Assembly: GCA_964430225.1 (NCBI GenBank)
Contig: CAYSFE010000005.1
Coordinates: 1-48,073 of the forward strand
Origin: CAYSFE01 sp964430225
GTDB lineage: Bacteria > Patescibacteriota > Dojkabacteria > GCA-016699595 > JBAXKR01
Direction: 5' to 3'
Length of the DNA stretch: 48,073 bases
The translations under genes were made by a program, and so were the position numbers. Under the pieces are notes generated by a model. The model was not told the DNA's origin and searched no databases. It was given only the letters and a program-made list of their open reading frames with translations. Each line of letters starts with the position of its first letter. The first letter of the stretch is position 1. Below, in pieces: positions 15,452-24,065 of the stretch.

Positions 15452-16080
15452 TATTTTTTCCAGTATGTTTCAGCTAATTCCATAGCTTTCTTTGTAAATA
15501 CCAAGTTATCGTAGTTAAGTAGAGTATATACGTTTAATTCATTTACTACTGCTACTGCTGATTTGTTTATATTATTAAAACTCTTTTGTACTAAAGTATC
15601 TGATGTATCTGTTACTACTAATACTTTACCTTTTACCTTAGATGCTTTTAGAAAACTTACTGCATATTTAGTAATTTCAGTTTTTGGTAATTCAAAACTA
15701 TCTACTACAAATACATTTTCACCTTTAGCCTTTAATGATAAAGCTGATCTAATAGCAAGCTTTCTCATTTTCTTTGTTAAAGTACTCTCGTAGTTTCTAA
15801 TATTTCTAGGTCCAAATACTACTCCACCTTTTCTATGTAAAGGAGATCTAATAGAACCTTGTCTAGAATTACCAGTACCTTTCTGTCTATATATCTTTCT
15901 TGTACTACCTGCTACCTCTCCTCTTGATTTAGTATGAGCATTAGATTGTCTTTGATTATCTAAATATGCTTTTACTGCTTGGGACATTAACTCTTTATGA
16001 ATTCTTTCTTCATTAAATACTGAAGGTAATTCAAGAGTCTCAGCTACTTTTCCTTTTTTATCTAGTAAATTTGCTTTCAT
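15451..16080 (-). CDS. rplD: Ribosomal protein uL4
   Basis: This 209-residue protein has an extended loop that lines the exit tunnel. SNAHTKSRGEVAGSTRKIYR then QKGTGNSRQGSIRSPLHRKG is the conserved loop. In E. coli L4 feedback-represses the S10 operon. It overlaps the rplC stop by one base. Confidence 0.96.
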   Translation of the reverse strand: MKANLLDKKGKVAETLELPSVFNEERIHKELMSQAVKAYLDNQRQSNAHTKSRGEVAGSTRKIYRQKGTGNSRQGSIRSPLHRKGGVVFGPRNIRNYESTLTKKMRKLAIRSALSLKAKGENVFVVDSFELPKTEITKYAVSFLKASKVKGKVLVVTDTSDTLVQKSFNNINKSAVAVVNELNVYTLLNYDNLVFTKKAMELAETYWKK

Positions 16081-16685
16081 TATTTTTTATTTATTACTAC
16101 ATAAGTACCTTTCATTCCAGGTAATGCACCTGAAACTAATACAAATCCATTCTCATCATCTATCTTAACTATCTTTAGATTTCTTACTGTGATTTTATCG
16201 TTTCCAAATTTTCTTGCCATTCTTCTTCCTTTTGCAACATGTCCAAAAGTTTGTCCTGATGCAATAGATCCAATAGATCTATGTTTATTAGATTGACCAT
16301 GAGTCTTAGGTCCACCTTTCATTCCATATCCTGCAATAACTCCTTGGAATCCTAATCCCTTTGTCTTTCCTTCAACATCTATTAAATCTCCTTCTTTGAA
16401 AACGACTGAAGCTTTAACATCATCTCCTAGTTTATCTTCAAAGATTCCTTTTACCTCTGATACATATTTAGGAGCAAAGTCTTTGTATTTACCAGCTTCT
16501 GCTTTTTTAATATTCTTAGTCTTTTTATCTTTACCTATTACACATGCATCATATCCATCTTTCTTTAATTCCTTGAATCCAACTACCTTAACATCAGTTA
16601 CGTCAACAATAGTGCAAGGAATAACCATTCCTGCTTTGTCGAATACTTGAGTCATTCCTTTTTTTTGACCTATTATTGCGTTCAT
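16080..16685 (-). CDS. rplC: Ribosomal protein uL3
   Basis: This 201-residue early-assembly protein opens MNAIIGQKKGMTQVFDKAGM. It has GFQGVIAGYGMKGGPKTHGQ and SGQTFGHVAKGRRMARKFGN, the loop near the peptidyl-transferase centre. It overlaps the rpsJ stop by one base. Confidence 0.96.
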   Translation of the reverse strand: MNAIIGQKKGMTQVFDKAGMVIPCTIVDVTDVKVVGFKELKKDGYDACVIGKDKKTKNIKKAEAGKYKDFAPKYVSEVKGIFEDKLGDDVKASVVFKEGDLIDVEGKTKGLGFQGVIAGYGMKGGPKTHGQSNKHRSIGSIASGQTFGHVAKGRRMARKFGNDKITVRNLKIVKIDDENGFVLVSGALPGMKGTYVVINKK

Positions 16686-16984
16686 TATTTTATTTCAATA
16701 GATACACCTGATGGTACCTGTAGGTATGTTAATGATTCTATAGTCTTTGGATTAGCATCTAATATCTCTATAAGTCTAATATGTGTAACCAATTCAAAAT
16801 GTTCTTTAGCTGTTACATCAATATGTGGACTTTGAAGAACTGTAAACAATCTTCTTTTGTTAGGAAGTGGTATAGGTCCTGCTACATTAGCACCACTTTT
16901 AATAACATCCTCCATGATCTGCTTTACAGCAGTGTCAACGAGCTTGTTATCAAATCCCTTAATTTTTATTCTAATCTTTTGCAT
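16685..16984 (-). CDS. rpsJ: Ribosomal protein uS10
   Basis: This 99-residue protein is both a 30S head component and, as NusE, a transcription antitermination factor. IRIKIKGFDNKLVDTAVKQI, GPIPLPNKRRLFTVLQSPHI and LTYLQVPSGVSIEIK are canonical. It is the first gene of the S10 cluster. The tuf terminator lies just upstream, so its own promoter is probably in or near that terminator, or some transcription reads through. Confidence 0.96.
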   Translation of the reverse strand: MQKIRIKIKGFDNKLVDTAVKQIMEDVIKSGANVAGPIPLPNKRRLFTVLQSPHIDVTAKEHFELVTHIRLIEILDANPKTIESLTYLQVPSGVSIEIK

Positions 16985-17010
16985 GTCTATAGAATTATTA
17001 AATAGCGAAT

Positions 17011-17041
17011 AAAAAGGCTCAGAGATTTTAACCTCTGAGCC
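17011..17041 (-). terminator. Intrinsic terminator after tuf
   Basis: On the minus strand a perfect 9-bp stem (GGCTCAGAG with CTCTGAGCC, 8-base loop) is followed directly by TTTTT. It begins six bases after the tuf stop and separates tuf from rpsJ. Confidence 0.88.
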
Positions 17042-17047
17042 CTAACT

Positions 17048-18250
17048 TTACTTTATTACTTTAGTTACAACTCCTGCTCCAACTGTTCTACCACCTTCTC
17101 TAATTGCAAACTTTCTCTTCTCTTCTAGAACTGCTGGGATCATTAGCTTAACTGATAGTTTAGCATTATCTCCTGGCATAACCATTTCTACTCCTTCTGC
17201 TAATGCTGTTACTTCTCCAGTAACATCAGTAGTTCCAATGTAGAATTGTGGTTTATATCCTTTAAAGAATGAAGTATGTCTTCCACCCTCATCTTTGTTT
17301 AAGATATACACTTCACATTCAAATTCTGTATGAACTGAGCATGCACCAATCTTTGCTAAAACTTGTCCTCTTTGAATAGCATCTTTTTCAATACCTCTTA
17401 ATAGTAGTCCTACATTGTCACCAGCTTGACCTTGGTCAAGTGATTTGTTAAACATTTCAACTCCAGTAACTGTAGTCTTAGCTTTATCTTCTGATAATCC
17501 AAGTAATTCAACTTCATCTCCTACCTTAACAATACCTCTTTCAATTCTTCCTGTAGCAACTGTACCTCTTCCTGAGATTGAGAATACATCCTCAACTGGC
17601 ATCATGAAAGGTTTATCAGTTTCTCTTGCTGGTTCTTCAATCCAAGTATCAAGAGCATTTAGAATCTCAACCATAGGCTTTTGAGCTTCTGGATCAGAAG
17701 GATTTTGTAATGCTTTGTATGCTGAACCTTTGATTATTGGAGTATTCTTTCCATCATATCCATATTTTGTTAATACTTCTCTGATTTCTTCCTCAACTAA
17801 CATTAATAGTTCAGGATCTTGTTTCTCATCAAAAATATTTAAGAATACGATCATTTTAGGAACACCAACTTGTTTTGCAAGAAGGATATGCTCTTTAGTT
17901 TGAGGCATAGGACCATCATTAGCAGAAATTACTAAGATAGCTCCATCCATTTGAGCTGCTCCAGTGATCATATTTTTAATATAATCTTTGTGTCCTGGAC
18001 AATCAACATGAGCATAATGTCTTTTAGCAGATTCATATTCTACATGTGATGTAGCAACTGTAACGATTTTGTTCTTATCTCTAATAACTCCACCTTTAGC
18101 AACATCAGCATAACCTTTTTTAGATGCTGTGAATCCTAAAGCTCCTGAAACAGCAAGTAATGCTGCTGTAGTTGTAGTCTTACCATGATCAACGTGACCA
18201 ATAGTACCTACATTTAGATGAGGTTTACTTCTTACGAATGCGTCTGCCAT
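17048..18250 (-). CDS. tuf: Elongation factor Tu with non-canonical switch I and G4 motif
   Basis: This 400-residue GTPase delivers aminoacyl-tRNA to the ribosome. Canonical parts are the P-loop GHVDHGKTTT (18-27), DCPGHKDYIKNMITGAAQMD (83-102, including His87), domain 2 EDVFSISGRGTVATGRIERG and the end FAIREGGRTVGAGVVTKVIK. Two motifs deviate. Switch I reads KIVTV (61-65) where nearly all translational GTPases have RGITI, and the guanine-specificity motif reads NIFD (138-141) where NKxD is expected. Everything else is intact, so it is probably the working EF-Tu. A second tuf copy outside the window cannot be excluded. Confidence 0.96.
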   Translation of the reverse strand: MADAFVRSKPHLNVGTIGHVDHGKTTTTAALLAVSGALGFTASKKGYADVAKGGVIRDKNKIVTVATSHVEYESAKRHYAHVDCPGHKDYIKNMITGAAQMDGAILVISANDGPMPQTKEHILLAKQVGVPKMIVFLNIFDEKQDPELLMLVEEEIREVLTKYGYDGKNTPIIKGSAYKALQNPSDPEAQKPMVEILNALDTWIEEPARETDKPFMMPVEDVFSISGRGTVATGRIERGIVKVGDEVELLGLSEDKAKTTVTGVEMFNKSLDQGQAGDNVGLLLRGIEKDAIQRGQVLAKIGACSVHTEFECEVYILNKDEGGRHTSFFKGYKPQFYIGTTDVTGEVTALAEGVEMVMPGDNAKLSVKLMIPAVLEEKRKFAIREGGRTVGAGVVTKVIK

Positions 18251-18261
18251 TTTAATAATTT

Positions 18262-18298
18262 TAAAAAATAAAAACTGTTAGAACCCAAGTCCAACAGT
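18262..18298 (-). terminator. Terminator-like hairpin in the tuf leader
   Basis: On the minus strand a 9-bp stem (ACTGTTGGA with TCTAACAGT, one G-U pair, 7-base loop) is followed by TTTTATTTTTT, ending 11 bases before the tuf ATG. It may terminate fusA transcripts. Because a good promoter lies upstream of it, it would also act as an attenuator of tuf. Confidence 0.75.
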
Positions 18299-18326
18299 GG
18301 GCAATATTAATCAAATCAACTTTCAG

Positions 18327-18355
18327 ATATTATCAGATTTAAAGCACTCAATCAA
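18327..18355 (-). promoter_or_regulatory. Promoter of tuf
   Basis: On the minus strand TTGATT (18350-18355), a 17-base spacer, then TAATAT (18327-18332) preceded by TGA as an extended -10. It lies between the fusA stop and the leader hairpin, giving a tuf leader of about 70 nt. Confidence 0.6.
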
Positions 18356-18375
18356 GAGAAATCAGTAGTAATTAT

Positions 18376-20487
18376 CTACTTCTTTAACTTATCTCCTACT
18401 AATTCTGGTATTAACTGATTAGGTACTTGTTGGTAATGACTAAATTCCATAGATCCACTACCTCTTCCTGATGTCATTGATCTTAATTCCATAGTCCATC
18501 CAAACATTTTTCCAAGTGGTACTTTTGCTTTAATTACTTGAATTCCATTTCCTTTATCTTCCATTGCTTCAATTTGTCCACGTTTAGAACTTAGTGATCC
18601 TGTTACATCACCTGCAAATTGAGTTGGAACATATACCTCTACTTTCATAATAGGTTCAAGCAGAACTGGATTAGCTCTCTTTAGACCTTCTCTTGTTGCC
18701 ATTGAAGCAGCCATTTCGAAAGCTGATTCAGATGAGTCAACATCGTGGTAGCTACCATCATATACTTCTACCTTTACATCTACTGTAGGAAAACCTGCAA
18801 TAACTCCATCATTCATTGTTTTCTCTGCACCTTTACCAATAGGTTTAATAAACTCTTTTGGAATTGATCCACCTTTAATAGAGTCAATAAACTCAAAACC
18901 TTTACCTGTTTCATTTGGAGATATTCTTAGCCAACAGTGTCCGTATTGTCCTTTACCTCCAGATTGTTTAATATACTTTCCTTCTGATTCAACAGTTCCA
19001 GTTATTGTCTCTTTATATGCAACTTGTGGATTACCTACATTAACTTCTATACCATAGGTTCTCTTCATGATATCAACTTTAATATCAAGATGAAGCTCTC
19101 CCATTCCTGAAATAATGGTTTGACCAGTTTCTGGATTAGAACTTACTTTAAAAGTAGGATCTTCTTGAGTTAACTTTCTAAGTGTTTCACCCATCTTTTC
19201 TTGATCAGCTTTTGTTTTAGGTTCTATTGCAAAACTAACAACAGGAGCAGCAAACTTAATCTTTTCTAAGATTAATGGTTTCTCCATATCACATATGGTA
19301 TCTCCTGTTACACTTTCTTTAAGTCCGACAATAGCTGCTATATCTCCAACTCCAACTTCTTTTACATCTTCTCTATGATTAGCATGCATCATTAAGATTC
19401 TACCTATTCTTTCTGTCTTGTTTGAAACTGGATTAAGTACTGTAGTACCTGCTTCTAGTTTTCCTGAGTAAACTCTAAAGAAAGATAGTGTTCCTACATG
19501 AGGATCAACTGCTATCTTAAATACAAGACCTGAAAATGGTTCATCTGCCGATGGTTTTCTAATCTCTTGTTTATCGTTATCATCAACGTTATGACCAATA
19601 ATATCTCCTCTATCAACTGGAGATGGAAGATATCTACATATATTATCAAGCATAGGTTGAATACCCTTGTTCTTAAGAGAAGCACCAGCTAAAACTGGGA
19701 ATAGCTTAGTTGCAATTGTAGCTGCTCTAATAGCATCATGTAATTCATCTTCAGTAATCTCTTCACCGTTTAAGAATTTCTCTGTTAATCTATCATCAGT
19801 CTCTGCAACTTTCTCTACCATTATCTTTCTATATTCTTCAACCTTTTCTTTCATATCTTCTGGAATCTCTGTTACTTCCATTTCCTTACCAGTATCTTCA
19901 AAGTATTGGTAAGCCTTTCTAGTGATTAGATCAGCAACTGCATGCATATTGATTTCAGATCCTATTGGAAGTTGAATAGCTACTGCATCTTTTGACAATC
20001 TTTCTTGAATTGTTCTTAGAGACATATAGAAGTCGCCTCCTATTGCATCTAGTTTGTTTACAAAACATAATCTTGGAACTTTGTATTCTGTAGCTTGTCT
20101 CCATACTGTCTCTGATTGTGGTTCTACTCCCATCTTTCCATCAAATACAACAACTGCACCATCAAGTACTCTTAAAGATCTTTGTACTTCAGCTGTGAAG
20201 TCAACATGTCCTGGTGTATCAATAATGTTAATTCTGTATAGAGTCTTATTAACTGTCCAGAAACAAGTAGTAGCTGCAGATTGAATAGTAATACCTCTTT
20301 CTTTCTCTTGATCCATAAAATCCATTTCAGCTGCTCCCTCATGCACCTCTCCTAATTTATGCTTTCTACCTGTGAAGTATAGTATACGTTCAGTGGTAGT
20401 AGTCTTACCTGCATCAATATGTGCAATGATTCCGATATTTCTGTATAGCCTAATATCTTTAACAGCTTTGTAATCTATGGTTGACAT
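18376..20487 (-). CDS. fusA: Elongation factor G
   Basis: This 703-residue translocase GTPase starts at the ATG at 20487 (MSTIDYKAVKDIRLYRNIGI). The frame extends 12 codons upstream with AT-rich, membrane-like sequence that is unlikely to be translated. It has the P-loop AHIDAGKTTT, switch I KERGITIQSAATT, IIDTPGHVDF and the normal G4 motif VNKLD. Domain IV is visible as GGKGQYGHCWLRI. In many bacteria rpsL and rpsG precede fusA; here they do not. Confidence 0.97.
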   Translation of the reverse strand: MSTIDYKAVKDIRLYRNIGIIAHIDAGKTTTTERILYFTGRKHKLGEVHEGAAEMDFMDQEKERGITIQSAATTCFWTVNKTLYRINIIDTPGHVDFTAEVQRSLRVLDGAVVVFDGKMGVEPQSETVWRQATEYKVPRLCFVNKLDAIGGDFYMSLRTIQERLSKDAVAIQLPIGSEINMHAVADLITRKAYQYFEDTGKEMEVTEIPEDMKEKVEEYRKIMVEKVAETDDRLTEKFLNGEEITEDELHDAIRAATIATKLFPVLAGASLKNKGIQPMLDNICRYLPSPVDRGDIIGHNVDDNDKQEIRKPSADEPFSGLVFKIAVDPHVGTLSFFRVYSGKLEAGTTVLNPVSNKTERIGRILMMHANHREDVKEVGVGDIAAIVGLKESVTGDTICDMEKPLILEKIKFAAPVVSFAIEPKTKADQEKMGETLRKLTQEDPTFKVSSNPETGQTIISGMGELHLDIKVDIMKRTYGIEVNVGNPQVAYKETITGTVESEGKYIKQSGGKGQYGHCWLRISPNETGKGFEFIDSIKGGSIPKEFIKPIGKGAEKTMNDGVIAGFPTVDVKVEVYDGSYHDVDSSESAFEMAASMATREGLKRANPVLLEPIMKVEVYVPTQFAGDVTGSLSSKRGQIEAMEDKGNGIQVIKAKVPLGKMFGWTMELRSMTSGRGSGSMEFSHYQQVPNQLIPELVGDKLKK

Positions 20488-20512
20488 AAAAAGAAATAAA
20501 TATATAAATATG

Positions 20513-20534
20513 AAAACTCTCAAATATTAGAGAG
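20513..20534 (-). promoter_or_regulatory. Small hairpin with T-tract in the fusA leader
   Basis: On the minus strand CTCTC and GAGAG enclose an 8-base AT loop and are followed by TTTT, about 25 bases before the fusA ATG. The stem is short, so it is weak as a terminator, but it parallels the stronger leader hairpins of tuf and nusA. Confidence 0.3.
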
Positions 20535-20565
20535 CATATCAATTCTACAATATATATAGGGTATA

Positions 20566-20594
20566 TTACAATCGGAATGAACCAAGATTATGAT
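20566..20594 (+). promoter_or_regulatory. Putative promoter of the copper-type ATPase gene
   Basis: TTACAA (20566-20571), a 17-base spacer and TATGAT (20589-20594) give a start near 20601 and a leader of about 30 nt. No CopY- or CsoR-like operator was recognised. Confidence 0.45.
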
Positions 20595-20632
20595 ATATTC
20601 ATTTAGTAACTTAAGTTTAACAATAAAGATAT

Positions 20633-22816
20633 ATGAAAAAAGAAAGTATATATGTTTCAGGGATGCACTGTGCATCTTGTTCATATGTCGTAGAAAAGAA
20701 TATCTCTAAACTAAAAGGAGTTAAATCAATCTCTGTTAACTATGCTAATGAAAAAGCTGATATTGAATATGATGAGAAAGTGTTAAGTCTTTCTAAAGCT
20801 AGTGAGGTAATTAAACAATTTGGATATTCTTTACTTCTTGATAATGTAAAAGAAGAAAGAGAAAAAGAATATGAGTCACTTAAAAAGAAAGTTCTATTTT
20901 CTTTTCCAATAGCACTCATAGTTTTCCTACTTATGCTAGTTGAGATCATCTTTAAGGTAAGTGTGATCCCTATGGAGATCAACAAGTATATTTTGTTTAT
21001 CCTCTCCACCTTTATTCTCCTTACTACTGGTAAACCTTTTCTTAAAGGTATATTAAACTTTATAAAGTATAGATCTGCAAACATGGATACCTTAGTAGGT
21101 ATAGGTACTCTCACATCATATATATATAGTGTAGGAATATTGTTGTTTAGTGAAAAGGCTATGAGTTTAGGATTACCAGACGTCACATATTTTGACATTG
21201 CAATAGTAGTCATCTCCTTCATTGTCTTCGGTAAGTTTCTAGAAGCAAGATCTAAAATCAAGACAGGAGAAGCTATTCAGAAACTTTTAAGTCTTCAAGC
21301 TAAAACTGCAATTGTAGAAAGAAATGGAGAAGAAAAAGAAATCTCTATAGACGAAATAATACTTGGAGATATTGTAATTGTAAAACCTGGTTACAAAATA
21401 CCAATAGATGGAGTAATTGTTTCTGGTAAATCTTCAGTAGATGAATCTATGATCACAGGAGAATCATTACCAATAGATAAAGATGTAAATGACATTGTTG
21501 TAGGAGGAACGATTAACAAATCAGGGAGTTTTAAATTTAAAGTTACTAAGGTAGGTTCAGATACAATGCTTTCTAACATCATTTCAATGGTAGAGAGAGC
21601 TCAAGGTACTAAAGCTCCTGTTCAAAGACTAGCTGATGATATTTCAAAAGTATTTGTACCAGTTGTTCTAGTGATAGCATTTCTTAGTTTAATCATTTGG
21701 TTAATAGCAGGTAGTCCTGTTAATGCCCTACTTTGTTTTGTAGGCGTACTAGTAATTGCTTGTCCTTGTGCACTTGGACTAGCTACACCTACTGCAATAA
21801 TTGTAGGAGTTGGTAAAGGTGCAAGTAACGGAATACTCATAAAGAATGCAGAGAGTTTAGAAAAGCTATACAAAGTAACAACTGTTGTTTTAGATAAAAC
21901 AGGGACACTAACGAAAGGTAAACCAGAAGTTAGTGAGATATTTGAAATTAAAAAAGGTATAGATTTCTTTAGTATCCTTTCCTCTCTTGAAAAACTTTCT
22001 GAACATCCTCTTTCAATAGCAATAATGAATAAGTCGAAAGAATTAAATGTAAAGATCAGTGATGTCACTGACTTTAGTATCATGGAAGGACTTGGTCTTA
22101 AAGGAAAAATAGAATCTAAGGAGTATTATGCAGGAAACATTAAACTAATGAATGATTTAAATATCCCACTAGATACTTCTTTAATAGATAAATTTACTAA
22201 AGAGGGGAAAACACCAATAATTCTTTCTGATGAAAAAGAAGTATTGGGTATTGTCGCTATTTCCGATCAACTAAAAGATAACGCAATAGAAACCATAAAG
22301 AAACTCCATGATCTTCATCTTAAAGTAGTAATGTTAAGTGGAGATAATAAAAATACAGCTGAGTTCATTGCTAAGAAAGCTGGTATAGATATAGTATTTT
22401 CAGAAGTTAAACCAACTGAGAAATCAGATAAGATTAAAGAACTTCAAAAGAATGGTGAGATTGTAGCAATGGTAGGTGATGGAATAAATGATGCACCTTC
22501 ATTAGCCACATCAGATATTGGAATAGCTATGGCAAGTGGATCAGATATTGCAATTGAATCAGCAGGTATAACAATACTAGGTGGAAATATTTCAAAGATT
22601 CCTGAAGCAATATCTTTATCACATAAAACAATTAGAGTTGTAAAAGAAAATCTGTTCTTTGCATTCATATATAACATCATAGGAATACCTCTAGCAGCAG
22701 GTTTACTCTATCCAATATTTGGAATACTACTTAATCCAGTGTTTGCAGGTCTTGCTATGGCATTAAGTAGTGTTAGTGTTGTTACTAATTCCCTAAGACT
22801 CAAACTAATTCGTTAA
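20633..22816 (+). CDS. copA: Copper-translocating P1B-type ATPase
   Basis: This 727-residue membrane ATPase probably exports Cu(I). One N-terminal heavy-metal domain carries GMHCASC (residues 10-16). Then follow several membrane helices, the actuator loop MITGESLPID, the transmembrane metal motif CPCALGLATP, the phosphorylation site DKTGTLTKG, and the hinge MVGDGINDAPSLA. CPC plus CxxC points to Cu(I) or Ag(I), not zinc. It is the only plus-strand gene between fusA and the pilus operon, and its end overlaps the convergent Ig-like gene by 4 bases. No chaperone or regulator gene is adjacent. Confidence 0.93.
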   Translation: MKKESIYVSGMHCASCSYVVEKNISKLKGVKSISVNYANEKADIEYDEKVLSLSKASEVIKQFGYSLLLDNVKEEREKEYESLKKKVLFSFPIALIVFLLMLVEIIFKVSVIPMEINKYILFILSTFILLTTGKPFLKGILNFIKYRSANMDTLVGIGTLTSYIYSVGILLFSEKAMSLGLPDVTYFDIAIVVISFIVFGKFLEARSKIKTGEAIQKLLSLQAKTAIVERNGEEKEISIDEIILGDIVIVKPGYKIPIDGVIVSGKSSVDESMITGESLPIDKDVNDIVVGGTINKSGSFKFKVTKVGSDTMLSNIISMVERAQGTKAPVQRLADDISKVFVPVVLVIAFLSLIIWLIAGSPVNALLCFVGVLVIACPCALGLATPTAIIVGVGKGASNGILIKNAESLEKLYKVTTVVLDKTGTLTKGKPEVSEIFEIKKGIDFFSILSSLEKLSEHPLSIAIMNKSKELNVKISDVTDFSIMEGLGLKGKIESKEYYAGNIKLMNDLNIPLDTSLIDKFTKEGKTPIILSDEKEVLGIVAISDQLKDNAIETIKKLHDLHLKVVMLSGDNKNTAEFIAKKAGIDIVFSEVKPTEKSDKIKELQKNGEIVAMVGDGINDAPSLATSDIGIAMASGSDIAIESAGITILGGNISKIPEAISLSHKTIRVVKENLFFAFIYNIIGIPLAAGLLYPIFGILLNPVFAGLAMALSSVSVVTNSLRLKLIR

Positions 22817-23613
22817 GGTACACATGCTACGTTATAGTTAATTGAAACTACATTTGATTTAAGTACAGGTGGCTCAACATTTTCAAAAACTTGTACTTGA
22901 AAATATCCAGAATAAAAGTGTGGATTATCATCAACCCCATTTGCCGTAACAATAACATCTTTAGATATAGCCTTACTCCCTGCTCCTGTAAATGTAACTG
23001 TTTGAACAGGATATCTGCCTGTATCCTGCCTATACCAATAATAACTGAATGTACCCGCACCATTTGCCGTTATAGTCCCTGTAAATGGAAATATATACTG
23101 TTCACTACACTGTAATGAATGATCTGGAGTAGTTGGATTAGAAGATATTGTAATATTAGTTACAGCAAAAGGTACTGAGGATGAACTACTACTTGTAGTA
23201 GAAGTAGATGCAACAGTAGAAGTACTTGAACTAGCTATAGTTGTACTTCCACTTGAATTTGATGTAGAGGTTGGAGCTACACTCGTACTTCCATCATATG
23301 TAATTTCATATGATGATGACGAGGAGGTTGATGTTGACAATAAACTTTCTTCTGAACTTGAAGTAGGATAATAGTTTTCGAGTATTGGTAATGCAGAAGA
23401 AGTTGTATTTAATTGAGTCCTTACAGATGTAGTTGCTAGTATTAGTGGTAGTACCATAAATACAAAACATAGAATACAAGGTATTAATATCAAAGCTGCA
23501 ATTAAAACAATTACCCAAGGACTAATTCCTTTCTTTTTTACTGGTTCTGATACTGGTGTTGTTGGAACAGACTTTACCTCTTTTGGATTATCTTTAACTT
23601 TATCTTCGGGCAT
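22813..23613 (-). CDS. Membrane-anchored Ser/Thr-rich protein with Ig-like domain
   Basis: The 266 residues comprise a polar Pro/Lys-rich N-terminus (1-30), one transmembrane helix (about 33-60, WVIVLIAALILIPCILCFVF), and a long Ser/Thr linker (about 75-150). A C-terminal beta-sandwich-like domain follows (about 150-266), including FSYYWYRQDTGRYPVQTV and cysteines at C168 and C264 that could form a disulfide. The topology suggests a cell-surface stalk displaying an Ig-like head. It lies 62 bases after the pilus operon on the same strand and may be its last gene. I do not recognise a precise family. Confidence 0.65.
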   Translation of the reverse strand: MPEDKVKDNPKEVKSVPTTPVSEPVKKKGISPWVIVLIAALILIPCILCFVFMVLPLILATTSVRTQLNTTSSALPILENYYPTSSSEESLLSTSTSSSSSYEITYDGSTSVAPTSTSNSSGSTTIASSSTSTVASTSTTSSSSSSVPFAVTNITISSNPTTPDHSLQCSEQYIFPFTGTITANGAGTFSYYWYRQDTGRYPVQTVTFTGAGSKAISKDVIVTANGVDDNPHFYSGYFQVQVFENVEPPVLKSNVVSINYNVACVP

Positions 23614-23675
23614 TGAAATAGAATAAAAAATATTTACTAAATATAAGTTAGCATAAAGTTATATGAGATGTTAAA

Positions 23676-24065
23676 TCAATTTGTAAGAGTATGGGGAGTA
23701 GTTGTTGTATCTACCTTTTTACTTTCTATATATTTTGCATCAGAATAAACTCCTGTTGAAGTTACAAGTTTCAAAGTAATTGGACTTGAGTTTGTAACTA
23801 CAAATGTACAACTTCCATTTGTTAAAGTAAGCGTTACCCCAGCAGTTGTATATAAAGGATTATTTTTTAATTTATACATAACCTCCTCTATACAAGTACT
23901 TGCGTATAAAGCTGCAATTTCTCCATTATTATTCGATTGTCCTATCTTTGCACTATCTATTGAATAGTTTATTACAGTTATCCCAGTAAGAATCAATACT
24001 GAGGTTATGATAATAACACTTATTAATGCTACAGCTCCTCTAGAGTTATTAAATAATTCTTTCAT
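23676..24065 (-). CDS. PilX-like minor type IV pilus protein
   Basis: The 129 residues begin MKELFNNSRGAVALISVIII, a class III-like leader with Gly before a hydrophobic helix but without the usual Glu at +5. That is typical of PilX/GspK-type minor pilins. The conserved EIAALYASTCIEEVMYKLKN motif after the helix supports PilX. A short beta-rich C-terminus with two Cys follows. It overlaps the preceding pseudopilin gene by one base at the end of the pilus operon. Confidence 0.7.
   Translation of the reverse strand: MKELFNNSRGAVALISVIIITSVLILTGITVINYSIDSAKIGQSNNNGEIAALYASTCIEEVMYKLKNNPLYTTAGVTLTLTNGSCTFVVTNSSPITLKLVTSTGVYSDAKYIESKKVDTTTTPHTLTN

Noticed and set aside
20740..21261. Minus-strand frames inside copA
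   Set aside because: Antisense shadows of a well-conserved P-type ATPase.
23160..23400. Microsatellite or CRISPR-like repeat in the Ser/Thr region
   Set aside because: The repetition is at amino-acid level (Ser/Thr codons) with no regular unit or spacers.
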